Below are positions 42,821 through 52,820 of a stretch of DNA of 64,000 bases, piece after piece. The stretch is from Marinarcus sediminis. Its GTDB lineage: Bacteria > Campylobacterota > Campylobacteria > Campylobacterales > Arcobacteraceae. Numbering within the stretch: position 1 is the first letter of the stretch; the number at the start of each line of letters is the position of its first letter. Both the position numbers and the translations under genes were made by a program. Location: contig NZ_CP182357.1 in NCBI RefSeq assembly GCF_048571275.1, forward strand, positions 806,001 through 870,000. The letters are read 5' to 3'. The notes beneath the pieces were generated by a model. The model made no database searches, had not been told where the DNA came from, and saw nothing but the letters and a program-made list of their open reading frames with translations.

Positions 42821-43831
42821 ATGGACAATTTAAAACAGGATATTATTTTTAATACCATTGATAATGGAATTTTAATTTTAGATGAAAATTTGTCAGTAAA
42901 AGCTTGGAACAGATGGCTTGAAATTCATACGCACATGAGATGGGATGATGTGATTAATAAAAATTTGTGTGAACTTTTTCCCAATATTAATGAAAGAATT
43001 TTACGAAGAAAAATAAAAACGGCATTGATTACCAACAGTGCCTCTTTTTACTCTACTGATCCACACCAATATTTAATTAAAATTAAGCTGAGTAATGTGA
43101 TTGATACTGTGTATGATGCCATGCAACAAAACGTTACGTTAGCGCCTTATAAAGTGGAAGAAAAATTGGTGGCACTCTATATTTATGATAAAACTACTTT
43201 TTGCGAAACCAATGCAAAATTGGCTGCATTAAATAAAAAATTAAAAGAGTTATCCTACCGAGATCCTATGACCAACTCATATAACAGACGATACTTTTAT
43301 GAAGCCTCTACAAAGATGTTATCTTTAAGTATAAGAGATAAAATCGAAGCCACAATTATTATTTTAGATATTGATAATTTTAAAATTATCAATGATACCC
43401 ATGGGCACGCTGTAGGAGATGATGTTATTATTGCTTTAGCACAACTTTTAGAAAAATATGTCCGACAATCCGATATAGTGGCACGGTTTGGGGGAGAAGA
43501 GTTTGTTATTTTTTTACACAACAGCAATTTGAAAAATGGTGAAATCATTGCCAATAAAATAAAAAACGACGTTGCTCGGTTAGAAATAGCGATAAATGAA
43601 CAAGAAAAGTTGAATTTTACAGCCTCTTTTGGCGTAGCCAGTTTTGATAACACATTAGATAGTGGCAATATTGAACACACCATTTCAAGAGCCGATCAAT
43701 GTTTGTATGTGGCAAAAGAGAGCGGAAGAAACAGAGTCATTACTCAAGAGTTTTTAGGTGCAGCCATTTTTAATAAAACACTGAAAAGAAAAGAGAGTAA
43801 AAAGATTGATGAACCTTTATACATCATATAA
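42821..43831 (+). CDS. Diguanylate cyclase with N-terminal PAS-like sensor
   Basis: A 336-aa cytoplasmic protein. The N-terminal PAS-like region (about 1-135, NGILILDENLSVKAWNRWLE) is followed by a GGDEF domain with DPMTNSYNRRYF, IIILDIDNFKIINDTHGH and the active loop ARFGGEEFVIFL. R-Q-S-D five residues before GGEEF fits the inhibitory I-site (R-x-x-D). It should make cyclic di-GMP in response to a signal sensed by the PAS part, with product inhibition. No membrane segment is seen. Confidence 0.9.
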   Translation: MDNLKQDIIFNTIDNGILILDENLSVKAWNRWLEIHTHMRWDDVINKNLCELFPNINERILRRKIKTALITNSASFYSTDPHQYLIKIKLSNVIDTVYDAMQQNVTLAPYKVEEKLVALYIYDKTTFCETNAKLAALNKKLKELSYRDPMTNSYNRRYFYEASTKMLSLSIRDKIEATIIILDIDNFKIINDTHGHAVGDDVIIALAQLLEKYVRQSDIVARFGGEEFVIFLHNSNLKNGEIIANKIKNDVARLEIAINEQEKLNFTASFGVASFDNTLDSGNIEHTISRADQCLYVAKESGRNRVITQEFLGAAIFNKTLKRKESKKIDEPLYII

Positions 43832-43832
43832 A

Positions 43833-44438
43833 TCAGAGTTTGGGCAGTTGCCACTTTTTATAATAGGCCAATAATCTTAAACTGACACTGCAAATAAACA
43901 AAAGAGTCAATACAAAAAGATTGATGTGTCCAACAAGATGCAACAAATAAATCACAACACCTACAATAATTGCTACGGTTCCATAAAATTCACTCACAAG
44001 GATTGAAGGGACTTTATTGATCAAAATATCTCGGATAGTTCCTCCTCCCACAGCAGTTAAAAAAGCCAACATCAAGACACCTAAGAAGTTAAAATTGGCT
44101 TCTATGGCAACGAGTGATCCGGTAATAGCAAAAGAGACCAAACCAATGGCATCGGAGATGATAAAGGTGGTTTTTCCTTCTAAATTGGTAATTTTGTGCA
44201 GTTTAAAAAGCAGCGCGATTAAAACCGTGGCACAAACTAAAATAATGGGAGTGGTATCGGTAAAAATATAGGGCGTTTTGTTTGCAAGTACATCTCGAAT
44301 CATTCCTCCTCCAAGAGCAGTTAAAAAAGAAGAGATAAATACCCCTAAAATATCAAGGTTGTAGTGTACAGCAATTAAAAATCCACTGAGAGTAAAACAG
44401 ATAATACCAATAAAATCGGCTATTTCTAAGGTACTCAT
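43833..44438 (-). CDS. Trimeric intracellular cation-type channel protein (YicG/UPF0126)
   Basis: A 201-aa membrane protein of two three-helix repeats. Each has the family signature with paired glycines: FLTALGGGMIRDVLANKTPY in the first half and FLTAVGGGTIRDILINKVPS in the second. Relatives of this fold include bacterial TRIC channels and the YicG family. Convergent with the diguanylate cyclase gene, 1 base apart. Confidence 0.85.
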   Translation of the reverse strand: MSTLEIADFIGIICFTLSGFLIAVHYNLDILGVFISSFLTALGGGMIRDVLANKTPYIFTDTTPIILVCATVLIALLFKLHKITNLEGKTTFIISDAIGLVSFAITGSLVAIEANFNFLGVLMLAFLTAVGGGTIRDILINKVPSILVSEFYGTVAIIVGVVIYLLHLVGHINLFVLTLLFICSVSLRLLAYYKKWQLPKL

Positions 44439-44508
44439 AGGGCGTAAACTTTTAAAAGAGCCATGGGATTAATGCCTTTATATTTTTTGTTATTATATAT
44501 CAATTTTG

Positions 44509-45429
44509 TTAAAAAATGGACAAACCGGTTTTGGTGGTGAAAAGCTCTAACGCTTTGGTTCCAATTAAGGAGTTGCCTTGAGAATTCAGCTGCGGAGAGT
44601 AGACGCAAATTGCCATTTTTTGAGGAACCACAGCAACAATGCCTCCACCCACGCCACTTTTCCCTGGTAATCCCACTTTATAAGCAAAATCTCCTGAAGC
44701 ATCATAGTGTCCGCAAGTGAGCATTAAAGAGTTAATTCTTTTGGCTTGGGATTCGGTGATGATGACTTCATTGGTTAAAGGATTAATGCCGTGGTTGGCT
44801 AAAAAAAGCATCGATTGTGCCAGTTGTTGGGTGTTCATCATAATGGAACACTGTTTGAAATAGGTTTTGATGACATCATCAATGGGGTTATGAATGTTGT
44901 TAAAGCTTTTTATCATATTAATTAATGCCATGTTTCGGTATCCGTTGGCCATTTCTGAATGAAAAATTTCATTATCGTAAACAATGGATTCATCGTTTGA
45001 CGTTTTTTTGATAAAGTTTAAAATGTGCTCAAATGTAGAGTCTTTATGAATAGAGGTTAAAGAATCGGTTGTAACAATTGCCCCTGCATTGATAAAAGGA
45101 TTTCTTGGGATGCCATTTTCATATTCAAGTTGAACCAAAGAGTTAAAGGGGTTTCCTGAAGGTTCATGATTGACTCTTTGGTATAACTCTTTTCCATAAT
45201 GTTTAAGCGCTAAGGTAAAGGTGAATACCTTTGAGATACTTTGAATCGAGAACGCTTTGTTTTGATTGCCTACGCCATAAGAGGTGCCATCAAAGAGTTG
45301 AATCGTCATGGAAAATTGTTTGGGATCGACTTTGGAAAGTGCTGGAATGTAGTTGGCGACTTTCCCTTTAGAAAAAAGAGGTTGAATCTCTTTTTCTATC
45401 TCTTTAAGAAGTAATGGGTAATTGACCAT
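44509..45429 (-). CDS. glsA: Glutaminase GlsA
   Basis: A 306-aa glutaminase of the serine-dependent beta-lactamase-like fold: FSIQSISKVFTFTLAL with the S-x-x-K pair, NPFINAGAIVTTDSL, NMALINMIKSFNNI and VGLPGKSGVGGGIVA. It hydrolyses glutamine to glutamate and ammonia. The start is taken at ATG 45429, just after the thyX stop; an in-frame start at 45480 would lie inside thyX. Probably coupled to thyX translation. Confidence 0.9.
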   Translation of the reverse strand: MVNYPLLLKEIEKEIQPLFSKGKVANYIPALSKVDPKQFSMTIQLFDGTSYGVGNQNKAFSIQSISKVFTFTLALKHYGKELYQRVNHEPSGNPFNSLVQLEYENGIPRNPFINAGAIVTTDSLTSIHKDSTFEHILNFIKKTSNDESIVYDNEIFHSEMANGYRNMALINMIKSFNNIHNPIDDVIKTYFKQCSIMMNTQQLAQSMLFLANHGINPLTNEVIITESQAKRINSLMLTCGHYDASGDFAYKVGLPGKSGVGGGIVAVVPQKMAICVYSPQLNSQGNSLIGTKALELFTTKTGLSIF

Positions 45430-45431
45430 CT

Positions 45432-46268
45432 TTAAGCTAAAAGGTCTCGCATGGCTTCCGCTGTTTTTTGTATTTCCCATTGGGCGTGAGCATCAAGTCG
45501 GAGTTTAAAATAGTTTTCAAGTTGGGTAGGCATAAATCCACCCCAAATTTGAGAGTAACCCGCTTGTGGGATGATTCGTCGTGCTTCTTGAGGTTTTACC
45601 CCATCTTCTAACGCTTGATAATAGTGCTCAACACACAAATCAATAACAGCTTGAGTGGATTTGCCATTTGAGGTGACCTCTTTCATTTTTTCAGAGATAT
45701 AAAACTCAAAAGGCACTCTTTTCCCACTGACATATCTTCGGCTTAACTCTTGCCAATTGATTCGGTGTCTGACCATTTGAGAACGGGTGGGGAAATCGAC
45801 TTTATATAAAAAGACTTTGAAGTGTTGTTTGATGATTTCACACTCTTCAAGGGTGTTATAAATGGTTCGAATATCAAAGCTGTAACTTTTTGGGTTGTTT
45901 TCAAAATCGTACACCAAAGCTCGATAGTTGGTTAAAAGATATTTTCCCTCTTCAACAAGCTCCCCAAACTTTTTAGAGTTGGAGTAAGGCAGTGCCAATA
46001 CTTCTTGATGTTGTTCATTGTTTGGATCCAATAACACAGGGACAAACTCAAAAGAGGAACTCGGAAGTCCCATACTTTCAGCCATAAGTCTGTTGTATAA
46101 GCTTTCACTTCCTAATGCTTTGGGTGATTGGTAACAAATAGAGGCAACTTGTGTAATGGCTAATATTCTGTTCTCTTCGTTCAGATTTGCTTTGCTAAAA
46201 TCCCATTGCTCAACAAAAGCAATATCATCGCCAAATATGTTCTCTTTTTTGTTTATTAATTCAATCAT
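45432..46268 (-). CDS. thyX: Flavin-dependent thymidylate synthase ThyX
   Basis: A 278-aa FAD-dependent thymidylate synthase. The signature RSQMVRHRINWQELSRRYVS contains the RHR motif with the spaced Ser. Other conserved parts: DFPTRSQ, EARRIIPQAGYSQIWG and FFKLRLD-type segment (YFKLRLDAHAQWEIQ). It makes dTMP with methylene-folate as both carbon donor and, via flavin, NADPH-dependent reduction. glsA begins 2 bases after its stop. Confidence 0.94.
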   Translation of the reverse strand: MIELINKKENIFGDDIAFVEQWDFSKANLNEENRILAITQVASICYQSPKALGSESLYNRLMAESMGLPSSSFEFVPVLLDPNNEQHQEVLALPYSNSKKFGELVEEGKYLLTNYRALVYDFENNPKSYSFDIRTIYNTLEECEIIKQHFKVFLYKVDFPTRSQMVRHRINWQELSRRYVSGKRVPFEFYISEKMKEVTSNGKSTQAVIDLCVEHYYQALEDGVKPQEARRIIPQAGYSQIWGGFMPTQLENYFKLRLDAHAQWEIQKTAEAMRDLLA

Positions 46269-46360
46269 TTTTTTGTAACCTCTTTCTTAATTGGGAATTA
46301 TACAAAAAAGTTGTTGAAGTGTTTATCAAAGATTCTACTAATGAGTCTTAAGCCAATAAA

Positions 46361-47260
46361 TTATTCATAAATATAAATTACGTCTGCTTTTTTTGTATCA
46401 ATTTTCAACTCTTTATCTTTTTCGATTTTTTCATTTGAAATAGTAATAAATGGAAGATTGCTTAATCTTGAAAATCTTAGTGGAATACCTAAGTTTTGCT
46501 CTATATGTAAAGCACCTGCAAAAACCAGAAGTTTATCTTTTGGTGTTTTTATTACTTTCTTTGCTATTTTTGCTGCATTTTGAGCCATATATGTATCCCA
46601 AGTAACTTGTACTCTATACATTCTTTCTTCGCAAGATTCTTTACTTGTTGATGGCATTTTATTGCAATGCTCTAAATATGGAGAGATAAGTTGTTTATGT
46701 GCAGTTACACCTAAATCTAAACTATCATAAAAAGCTTTTTCTTCATTATTCATTTTATCAAATTGTTTTAAAGAGATTTTTTCTCTATTCTTTTTAGAAA
46801 TATTCATACCATAAAGTCTTCCACCACTTTGTTTAATAGCTTCATATAGTGGTGCTACATGTTCCCATTTATATTTTGTAAATTTATCCCATTTTACTTT
46901 TTTTTTGAATGTAGCAGTATCAAACTTATTATCAGTGTACTCTTTTAATAACTCATCTTGTGCTGGTGTAAACCACTCATTTGCTAGATATAAATTATAT
47001 CCTTTTTTTTCTAACTCATTTAAAAATTGTGCAAAAAACGTATGAGTTTTTTGGGTATTGTGATGATCACCTACAAAAATAACGGGATAGTGTTCTACTT
47101 GATTTACAAGCGCTTGCATAGAAATATTTTTTGCTTGTTTTATTGAATATATAGCCTCTTTTTTTTCTAAATTATGAGTTAGCGGTGTAGATAAATTTTG
47201 ATTTGTACAGCCTGTAAATAAAAAAATCGTAGTTATAAAAGCTATTGAAAGTTTTAACAT
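46361..47260 (-). CDS. ChaN-family haem-binding lipoprotein
   Basis: A 299-aa protein with a lipoprotein signal (AFITTIFLFTGC, lipobox Cys17) and the ChaN/Tiki fold: VIFVGDHHNTQKTHTFFAQF near residue 62, LYLANEWFTPAQDELL, and LLVFAGALHIEQNLGIPLRF near the end, which includes a conserved His. ChaN proteins bind haem as dimers and accompany haem receptors. It follows the TonB receptor gene on the same strand after 120 bases and probably belongs to the same iron-regulated group. Confidence 0.82.
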   Translation of the reverse strand: MLKLSIAFITTIFLFTGCTNQNLSTPLTHNLEKKEAIYSIKQAKNISMQALVNQVEHYPVIFVGDHHNTQKTHTFFAQFLNELEKKGYNLYLANEWFTPAQDELLKEYTDNKFDTATFKKKVKWDKFTKYKWEHVAPLYEAIKQSGGRLYGMNISKKNREKISLKQFDKMNNEEKAFYDSLDLGVTAHKQLISPYLEHCNKMPSTSKESCEERMYRVQVTWDTYMAQNAAKIAKKVIKTPKDKLLVFAGALHIEQNLGIPLRFSRLSNLPFITISNEKIEKDKELKIDTKKADVIYIYE

Positions 47261-47380
47261 GGTATTTCCTTTTTGTATTTTTTAAGAGATTTCATATATA
47301 TAGCAGAAGACATAAAAATATATGAAACCTCTTTTTCGATGAAAATTATTGTAAGAAAATTCTCCAATAGTGTAATAAAA

Positions 47381-49294
47381 TTAGAATTTATAATTTAACC
47401 CTATATAGGCAAATCTTCTTTTTAGCCAATATGGTTCTCCTTTGTCAAACTTTTTATCAGTAATATTATCTATACCTAATCTTATCGCTAAATTATCAGA
47501 TAATTTTTTAGAAATTTGAGTATTAACCAAAGTATAGCCAGAAACTTTTTTTTCATTTGTATCATACTGTGTTCCAATATAGTTCGCACTTATATAAGAA
47601 GAAAAACCATGATTGAATTCAGAACTTAAACTGACATTGATTGTATTTTTAGGTTTAAAAAGTAACTCTTTTCCTGTTGATTCATCTTCAGTTTTGAGGT
47701 AAGTATAATTTGCATTTAGTATATGATTTTCATTTAAGTTATAGTCAACTTCAGCTTCAAAACCTTTTATAGTTGCTTTTTCAATATTTACATATTTATA
47801 TTCATTTACAGCAAAACCTGGGCCATAAGGATATCCCACGCCTATGAATTCACCATTAATCATATTGTCTAGCTTTGTTGAAAAAATGGCTGTTTTATAT
47901 AGAGTATTTTTTCCATAATATTCATAACCAATTTCATAACTCTTAGAAGTTTCAGATTTCAAATCGTCATTTCCATAATATTGACCGTGAGAATAAGTAT
48001 TATATTCTGATGAAGCTTCTTGTAAAGAGGGTGCTTTGAAACCTTCTCCATAACTTGCTTTTAATCTTTGATTTTCACTGAGTTTGTATACAAGACCTAA
48101 GTTAGGTGATACCTCTGTTCCATATTTTTCATGATCATCAAGTCTTGCTCCCAGAGTCAATATAAAATCACTTAAATCAATTTCATCTTGAATATAATAA
48201 GCATTTGAAGAGGCTTCAAAATCATACTTTCTGATACCTGTACTAGGATAGTCTCTTTTATAAGCTTCTTTTGTAGTTTCTGCACCTATAACGATATAAT
48301 TATTTTCTATCATTGAAACTTTAGTTTCAACTTTTAAAGAATCATCCGTAAGCTTATGAATATAATTCATTGTTGCAGTACCTTCATCATACTCAGAATC
48401 AGAATCTGATTTTGAATAATCTATGCTGAAAGAGATATCTTCGAATTTTTTTTCATATGAAACACTGTACATATCTCTTTTTAACGTATAATAGTCAGGA
48501 TTATCGGAAAGCTCTCGAGACTCTTTGCCTTTTATATATGAAGCTGAAATACTTTGTGTATCATCAATATTATAGTTTAATTTAATATTTCCGTTTGTAG
48601 TTTCTATTCCTTCTATATATGTTGCATTGTCTGTAGCAACACCAAACATTGTAGTTCCTGGACCACTTTGTGCGTCTCTATTGTTTTTGCTTCCACCTAA
48701 TATAAATGAAAGTTTATCTGTAATATTCCCCCCTATGTTTGCACTGATTTTTTTCTCATCACCACCTTTTCCCGCAGAAGAAAAGCCAGCTTGAATATCT
48801 ACTTCACCATATAATTTTCTAGAGTCTTTTTTGGTAATGATATTAATTACTCCACCAATAGCCTGAGAGCCATAAATAGAACTTTTAGGTCCTTTTAGAA
48901 CTTCAATTCTTTCAATCATTTCAATAGGTACCCAAGAATATTGATAATCAGAATGTTTTATATAACCATCTGTAGGATTGACTTTTTTGCCATCAATTAA
49001 GATGAGTATATAACTCGAATCTGTTCCTCTAATAGAGATACTTTTTCTTCCATTTATTGAAGCTTCATTTGCACCTTCTACGATACCTGCAGTTTTAACT
49101 AAAATATCTTTAATATTTGTAGCATTTAATTTTGCTATATCCTTTGCAGTTATAATTGTATTTGCTCCAGCTAAATCCTCTATGGATTTATTTGATTTTG
49201 CAACTACAACTATTTCATCCAATTTTTCGGAGGCCAATGAATTTGATGCAAGCATCGCAAGAGCAAAAACGGTGAATAAACTCAATTTGTACAT
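47381..49294 (-). CDS. TonB-dependent outer-membrane receptor, probably for haem
   Basis: A 637-aa receptor. A signal peptide (to about LASNSLAS) is followed by a TonB box-like EIVVVAK, the plug domain (GRKSISIRGTDSSYILILID, then PKSSIYGSQAIGGVINIITK) and a 22-strand barrel ending in an aromatic residue (YIGLNYKF). Its promoter region carries the roughly 60-bp operator shared with hugZ, so it is co-regulated with haem uptake genes. Ligand by context: haem or a haem-protein. Confidence 0.9.
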   Translation of the reverse strand: MYKLSLFTVFALAMLASNSLASEKLDEIVVVAKSNKSIEDLAGANTIITAKDIAKLNATNIKDILVKTAGIVEGANEASINGRKSISIRGTDSSYILILIDGKKVNPTDGYIKHSDYQYSWVPIEMIERIEVLKGPKSSIYGSQAIGGVINIITKKDSRKLYGEVDIQAGFSSAGKGGDEKKISANIGGNITDKLSFILGGSKNNRDAQSGPGTTMFGVATDNATYIEGIETTNGNIKLNYNIDDTQSISASYIKGKESRELSDNPDYYTLKRDMYSVSYEKKFEDISFSIDYSKSDSDSEYDEGTATMNYIHKLTDDSLKVETKVSMIENNYIVIGAETTKEAYKRDYPSTGIRKYDFEASSNAYYIQDEIDLSDFILTLGARLDDHEKYGTEVSPNLGLVYKLSENQRLKASYGEGFKAPSLQEASSEYNTYSHGQYYGNDDLKSETSKSYEIGYEYYGKNTLYKTAIFSTKLDNMINGEFIGVGYPYGPGFAVNEYKYVNIEKATIKGFEAEVDYNLNENHILNANYTYLKTEDESTGKELLFKPKNTINVSLSSEFNHGFSSYISANYIGTQYDTNEKKVSGYTLVNTQISKKLSDNLAIRLGIDNITDKKFDKGEPYWLKRRFAYIGLNYKF

Positions 49295-49345
49295 AATTTT
49301 TCCTTTTTAAGAAGTTATAATTTTAATGTGATTATAGTCAAAATA

Positions 49346-49412
49346 ATAATGAATATCAATATTGATTTATATAAATTGGAATTCTTTCTTCACAAATTGG
49401 ATTTTTTTAAAT
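49346..49412 (-). promoter_or_regulatory. Iron/haem operator region, copy 1 (before the TonB receptor)
   Basis: Contains GAATATCAATATTGATTT (Fur-like, with the perfect palindrome ATCAATATTGAT), then AAATTGGAA and TTCACAAATTGGATTTTTTT. Copy 2 at 52821-52882 has the same elements in the same order and spacing. The AT palindrome is read as a Fur site and the outer part as a site for the AraC regulator encoded at 52864-53808 (inference). Confidence 0.65.
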
Positions 49413-49499
49413 AGCATGAAGTAAACAGATATAGCTATTAGAAAATAGATATAAAAGTTCTATTGTGTGTTATTCTAGGTTATAGAGTAATTATTGTAA

Positions 49500-49544
49500 A
49501 AAACTCATAAGATTTCTCCAAATGTTATTTGGGAGAAATCTTAT
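49500..49544 (-). terminator. Strong terminator of the haem ABC operon
   Basis: ATAAGATTTCTCCAAAT (49507-49523) pairs with ATTTGGGAGAAATCTTAT (49527-49544), with a single bulged base. On the minus strand it is followed by GAGTTTTTT. It begins at the ATPase stop codon and separates the ABC genes from the receptor gene downstream. The rest of the gap (49413-49499) shows nothing else. Confidence 0.85.
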
Positions 49545-50320
49545 TATGAAGTAGTGATTAGTATCTCTGTTTTAAGTCTTTTTGAGTAAACAAATTCACT
49601 TTCAACTTTAAAAATATCATAAATATTTTCATACGTTAAAATATCTTTTGTTTTCCCAAAGTATTTTATCTCACCTTCTCTCATCATAGCTATTTCATCG
49701 GAATATAAATAGGCTTGATTTATATCGTGAAGTATTGCACAAATACCAATATTCAAATCTTTTTGAAGTTCTTTTGTCAAATCTAAGATTTTGTATTGGT
49801 AGTAAATATCTAAGTTTAAAGTAGGTTCATCCAAGAAAAGATATTTTTCTTTTTCTTTACTGGCGTAAAGTTGAACAACAACTCTTGCAAACTGAATTTT
49901 TTGTTTTTCTCCACCTGATAAATCTTGATAATCTTTATCTTTTAAAGGTTCTATATTTAATTTCTTTACAATATAATTTAGAATTTCATTTTTTTCTGTA
50001 AGATTTAAATCATAAGCATAAAGCCCCATTTCAACAATCTCGATAGCTTTAAAGCTATATGGAAAGAAAACAGATTGATTTAAAACAGATCTTTTTAAGG
50101 CCAGTTCCTTATTACTATACTCTCTGATATCTATACTATTTAGAGTTATAGTTCCTTCTTGAATATCCAAGTTTCTATTAATAGTTTTAATTAATGTAGA
50201 TTTGCCACAACCATTTGGACCAACAATAGATAAGAAGGTATTTGTTTTTATTACTGTATTGATGTTGTTTAATATTTCTCTTTTTTGAATTGAAAAATTT
50301 AAATCCTTTATTTTATACAC
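49544..50320 (-). CDS. Haem/iron-complex ABC transporter ATP-binding protein (HmuV-like)
   Basis: A 258-aa ATPase of the FecE/HmuV class: Walker A VGPNGCGKST, signature DLSGGEKQKIQFARV, Walker B KYLFLDEPTLNLD, switch ILHDINQAY. It follows the permease gene by 9 bases. Context (HugZ-like haem oxygenase, HutX-like protein, haem binding-protein family) points to haem rather than ferric siderophore as substrate. Confidence 0.9.
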   Translation of the reverse strand: MYKIKDLNFSIQKREILNNINTVIKTNTFLSIVGPNGCGKSTLIKTINRNLDIQEGTITLNSIDIREYSNKELALKRSVLNQSVFFPYSFKAIEIVEMGLYAYDLNLTEKNEILNYIVKKLNIEPLKDKDYQDLSGGEKQKIQFARVVVQLYASKEKEKYLFLDEPTLNLDIYYQYKILDLTKELQKDLNIGICAILHDINQAYLYSDEIAMMREGEIKYFGKTKDILTYENIYDIFKVESEFVYSKRLKTEILITTS

Positions 50321-50329
50321 TTCATATCC

Positions 50330-51376
50330 TTAATTCATTGTACTTTGTCTATTTTTAATTAAAAGCCATAAAAAGAATGGTGCACCTAATAATGCTGTAA
50401 TAATACCTATAGGAAGTTCTGCAGGTGCTATTATCATTCTTGCAAGTGAATCAGCCCATAAAAGAATAAATGCGCCTAAAATGGCACTTAATGGCAAATA
50501 AAATTTGTGATTTGAACCAACCAGTAATCTTGCAATATGGGGAACAACAAGACCAATAAAGCCAATAATTCCACAAAAAGCAACACTTGCACCAATTGCT
50601 AAAGAAACAAAAAGAATAATTAATTTTTTTAGTTTTTCAGAGTTTACACCAGAATTTTTAGCTTCATCTTCACCTAAAAGCATAAGATTCAGTTCAATTT
50701 TTTTATTTATTGCAAAGATACAAGTAACTATTACAATGGGAAGCATTGTAAAAATAATTTTTATATCACTATTAGCTAAACTTCCCATAGTCCAAAAAGT
50801 AAAGCTTTTAAGTTCTTCGTCTGTACTGACATAAGTAAACAGCCCAATTAATGCTCCAAGCATAGCATTTATTGCAATACCTGCTAAAAGCATAACTGTT
50901 ACTGCTACTTTATTATAAATAGTTGCTAATTTATAAATGGCAAAAATAGTTATTAAGGCTCCTAAAAAAGCACTAAAGGGTATTGACAGATAAGATAAAA
51001 ATCCATCGTAAAGTAATGAAGGTAGGAAACTTCCAAGAAGCATAAAAATGACAACTCCTGCAGATGCTCCAGCTGAAACTCCAATGATTGATGGATCAGC
51101 CAATGGATTTTTAAATAATGTTTGCATCATTGCTCCTGATATTCCAAATGCAATACCTATTAATACTGCCAAGATAACTCTTGGTAACCTAATATCTATT
51201 AAAACTTGATAGTATATTTTGTTCTCTTCAGGATTTAATAAAGTTTTTAATATCTGTGAAAATGAGATACTAAATGCCCCTATGGTGATATTAAGAATAA
51301 TTGATAAAATAACTAAGATAAAAAATATCCAGATAGTTAATTTTTTTAAACCTACCATTTTCAAACTTATTTGCAA
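50330..51376 (-). CDS. Haem/iron-complex ABC transporter permease (FecCD/HmuU-like)
   Basis: A 348-aa permease of the FecCD family, about ten helices: YQVLIDIRLPRVILAVLIGI, GAMMQTLFKNPLADPSIIGV, FCGIIGFIGLVVPHIARLL (ATPase-contact region) and LPIGIITALLGAPFFLWLL at the end. It overlaps the binding-protein gene by 10 bases and precedes the ATPase gene. Confidence 0.93.
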   Translation of the reverse strand: MQISLKMVGLKKLTIWIFFILVILSIILNITIGAFSISFSQILKTLLNPEENKIYYQVLIDIRLPRVILAVLIGIAFGISGAMMQTLFKNPLADPSIIGVSAGASAGVVIFMLLGSFLPSLLYDGFLSYLSIPFSAFLGALITIFAIYKLATIYNKVAVTVMLLAGIAINAMLGALIGLFTYVSTDEELKSFTFWTMGSLANSDIKIIFTMLPIVIVTCIFAINKKIELNLMLLGEDEAKNSGVNSEKLKKLIILFVSLAIGASVAFCGIIGFIGLVVPHIARLLVGSNHKFYLPLSAILGAFILLWADSLARMIIAPAELPIGIITALLGAPFFLWLLIKNRQSTMN

Positions 51377-52194
51377 TACGATAATTTATTGTTGTTAAAC
51401 ATACAAGATAAGTCTTGCAAAGCACTGTCCATCCTCACTGTAAAACCAGAGATTAAAAGCATATCCATAGCGTAAATTTGTTTGTTTTTGCCAGCATTTG
51501 TAGAAGCAACAACATTTTCATCAAGTCCACTCTCTCCAGCATGATTTGATACAATAATTACATCTGGGTTCATTTCTAAAATAGATTCAGAAGAGATTTT
51601 TGTATATTGTTTAAGATTAATTACATTTTCGCCACCAGCTAAATTAATCATAACACCTGGCTTAGTTTCAGTACCTGCAGCCATAATTGTTCCTTCTCCT
51701 CTTGAAAATAAGAATAAAACCTTTGGCTTACTTTTACCTTTTATTTCTTCTTTTATTTTTGAAACATTATTTTCAATTCGAGCAATAATATAAGTAGCTT
51801 TTTCACTCTCACCTAAGATTTCTCCAACTTGTTTAATCTTCTTTTTTGCAGAATCCAGTGAAGGTTCATCATTTATAATATATGTTTTTATACCATATTC
51901 TGTGAGAGTATCAATAACTTTTTTTGGTTTTGCTTTACTGCTAACAATAACAACCTCAGGCTTTAAGGAGAGGATACCTTCTTGTGGTAAAGTTAACCAA
52001 TATCCAACATTGGGAAGCTTAGAAGTTATTTCCTTCGGATAAGCACTTGATAAATCAACACCAATTAGTTGATTCCCGTGCCCAAGCGCCACAATAGTCT
52101 CTGTAATACTTCCTCCTACGCTTACAATTTTTGAAGCATAAGAGATAGTGCTTACTAGTCCCAAAACTAAAGATAGTTTAAATAACCTAAGCAT
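51367..52194 (-). CDS. Haem ABC transporter periplasmic binding protein (HmuT-like)
   Basis: A 275-aa class III binding protein with a signal peptide (MLRLFKLSLVLGLVSTISYA), then KIVSVGGSITETIVALGHG, which matches HmuT/ShuT-type haem-binding proteins, and PNVGYWLTLPQEGILSLKPEVVI. Later AAGTETKPGVMINLAGGEN is also typical of that group. It overlaps hugZ by 8 bases upstream and the permease by 10 bases downstream. Confidence 0.9.
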   Translation of the reverse strand: MLRLFKLSLVLGLVSTISYASKIVSVGGSITETIVALGHGNQLIGVDLSSAYPKEITSKLPNVGYWLTLPQEGILSLKPEVVIVSSKAKPKKVIDTLTEYGIKTYIINDEPSLDSAKKKIKQVGEILGESEKATYIIARIENNVSKIKEEIKGKSKPKVLFLFSRGEGTIMAAGTETKPGVMINLAGGENVINLKQYTKISSESILEMNPDVIIVSNHAGESGLDENVVASTNAGKNKQIYAMDMLLISGFTVRMDSALQDLSCMFNNNKLSYCK

Positions 52195-52747
52195 CTTTTC
52201 TTAACCCCTCTTCATGCGTTCCTTCATGAGCTTTCCCATTCCTTGTTTGAAGATTAAGAATCTTTTTGTTTGATTCATCAAGATTGAATGCTGCACCAAA
52301 CCCAAGTACTATAATTCCCTCAGATGGTGTTAATTTATAAAATCTTGAATCAGGCATTTTTCTAACAAGTGATGCTTGTTCTCCCAGTTTTTTTTCAAAT
52401 AGATTTGCAAACTTTTCGGTTCTTTTATCTTGAGGTTCAAACTTTTCAGCTTTAGCTTTGAAATATAATCTTCTTCTTGCATAAATATGATTTGTAGCAC
52501 TTTCATCTTCAATGAAAAGTAAGTGAGCTTTTCCTGTATTATACATGTTATGTGAGTGTTGTACTGCTGTACTTACGAATACATAAAAATTACCTTCTTC
52601 ATCTTGTACGAAGGGTGAATAACTCGTAAAAGGCTCCCCTTCTGAATTAACTGTTGATAAGATTACAGTTTTTATATTATTTAAAAAACCATCTAACTCT
52701 TTTTGAGCTTTATCTTTACTCATACCTACGGTGTATTTAGTTTCCAT
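52187..52747 (-). CDS. HugZ/HutZ-family haem oxygenase-like protein
   Basis: A 186-aa split-barrel (pyridoxamine-phosphate-oxidase fold) protein: KTVILSTVNSEGEPFTSYSP, YVFVSTAVQHSHNMYNTGKA, YARRRLYFKAKAEK and LTPSEGIIVLGFGAAF. The His-rich C-terminus (KAHEGTHEEGL) parallels the haem-ligand tail of HugZ. It should open the haem ring in the cytoplasm to release iron. The start is placed at ATG 52747 with AAAAAGGA upstream. First gene of the hugZ-hmuTUV operon, behind operator copy 2. Confidence 0.85.
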   Translation of the reverse strand: METKYTVGMSKDKAQKELDGFLNNIKTVILSTVNSEGEPFTSYSPFVQDEEGNFYVFVSTAVQHSHNMYNTGKAHLLFIEDESATNHIYARRRLYFKAKAEKFEPQDKRTEKFANLFEKKLGEQASLVRKMPDSRFYKLTPSEGIIVLGFGAAFNLDESNKKILNLQTRNGKAHEGTHEEGLRKDA

Positions 52748-52820
52748 AAAAATCCTTTTTAAAATTAAAGTATTTATATGCCAGTGCATATAAATTTGAT
52801 AAGGATTATAATAAAATTAA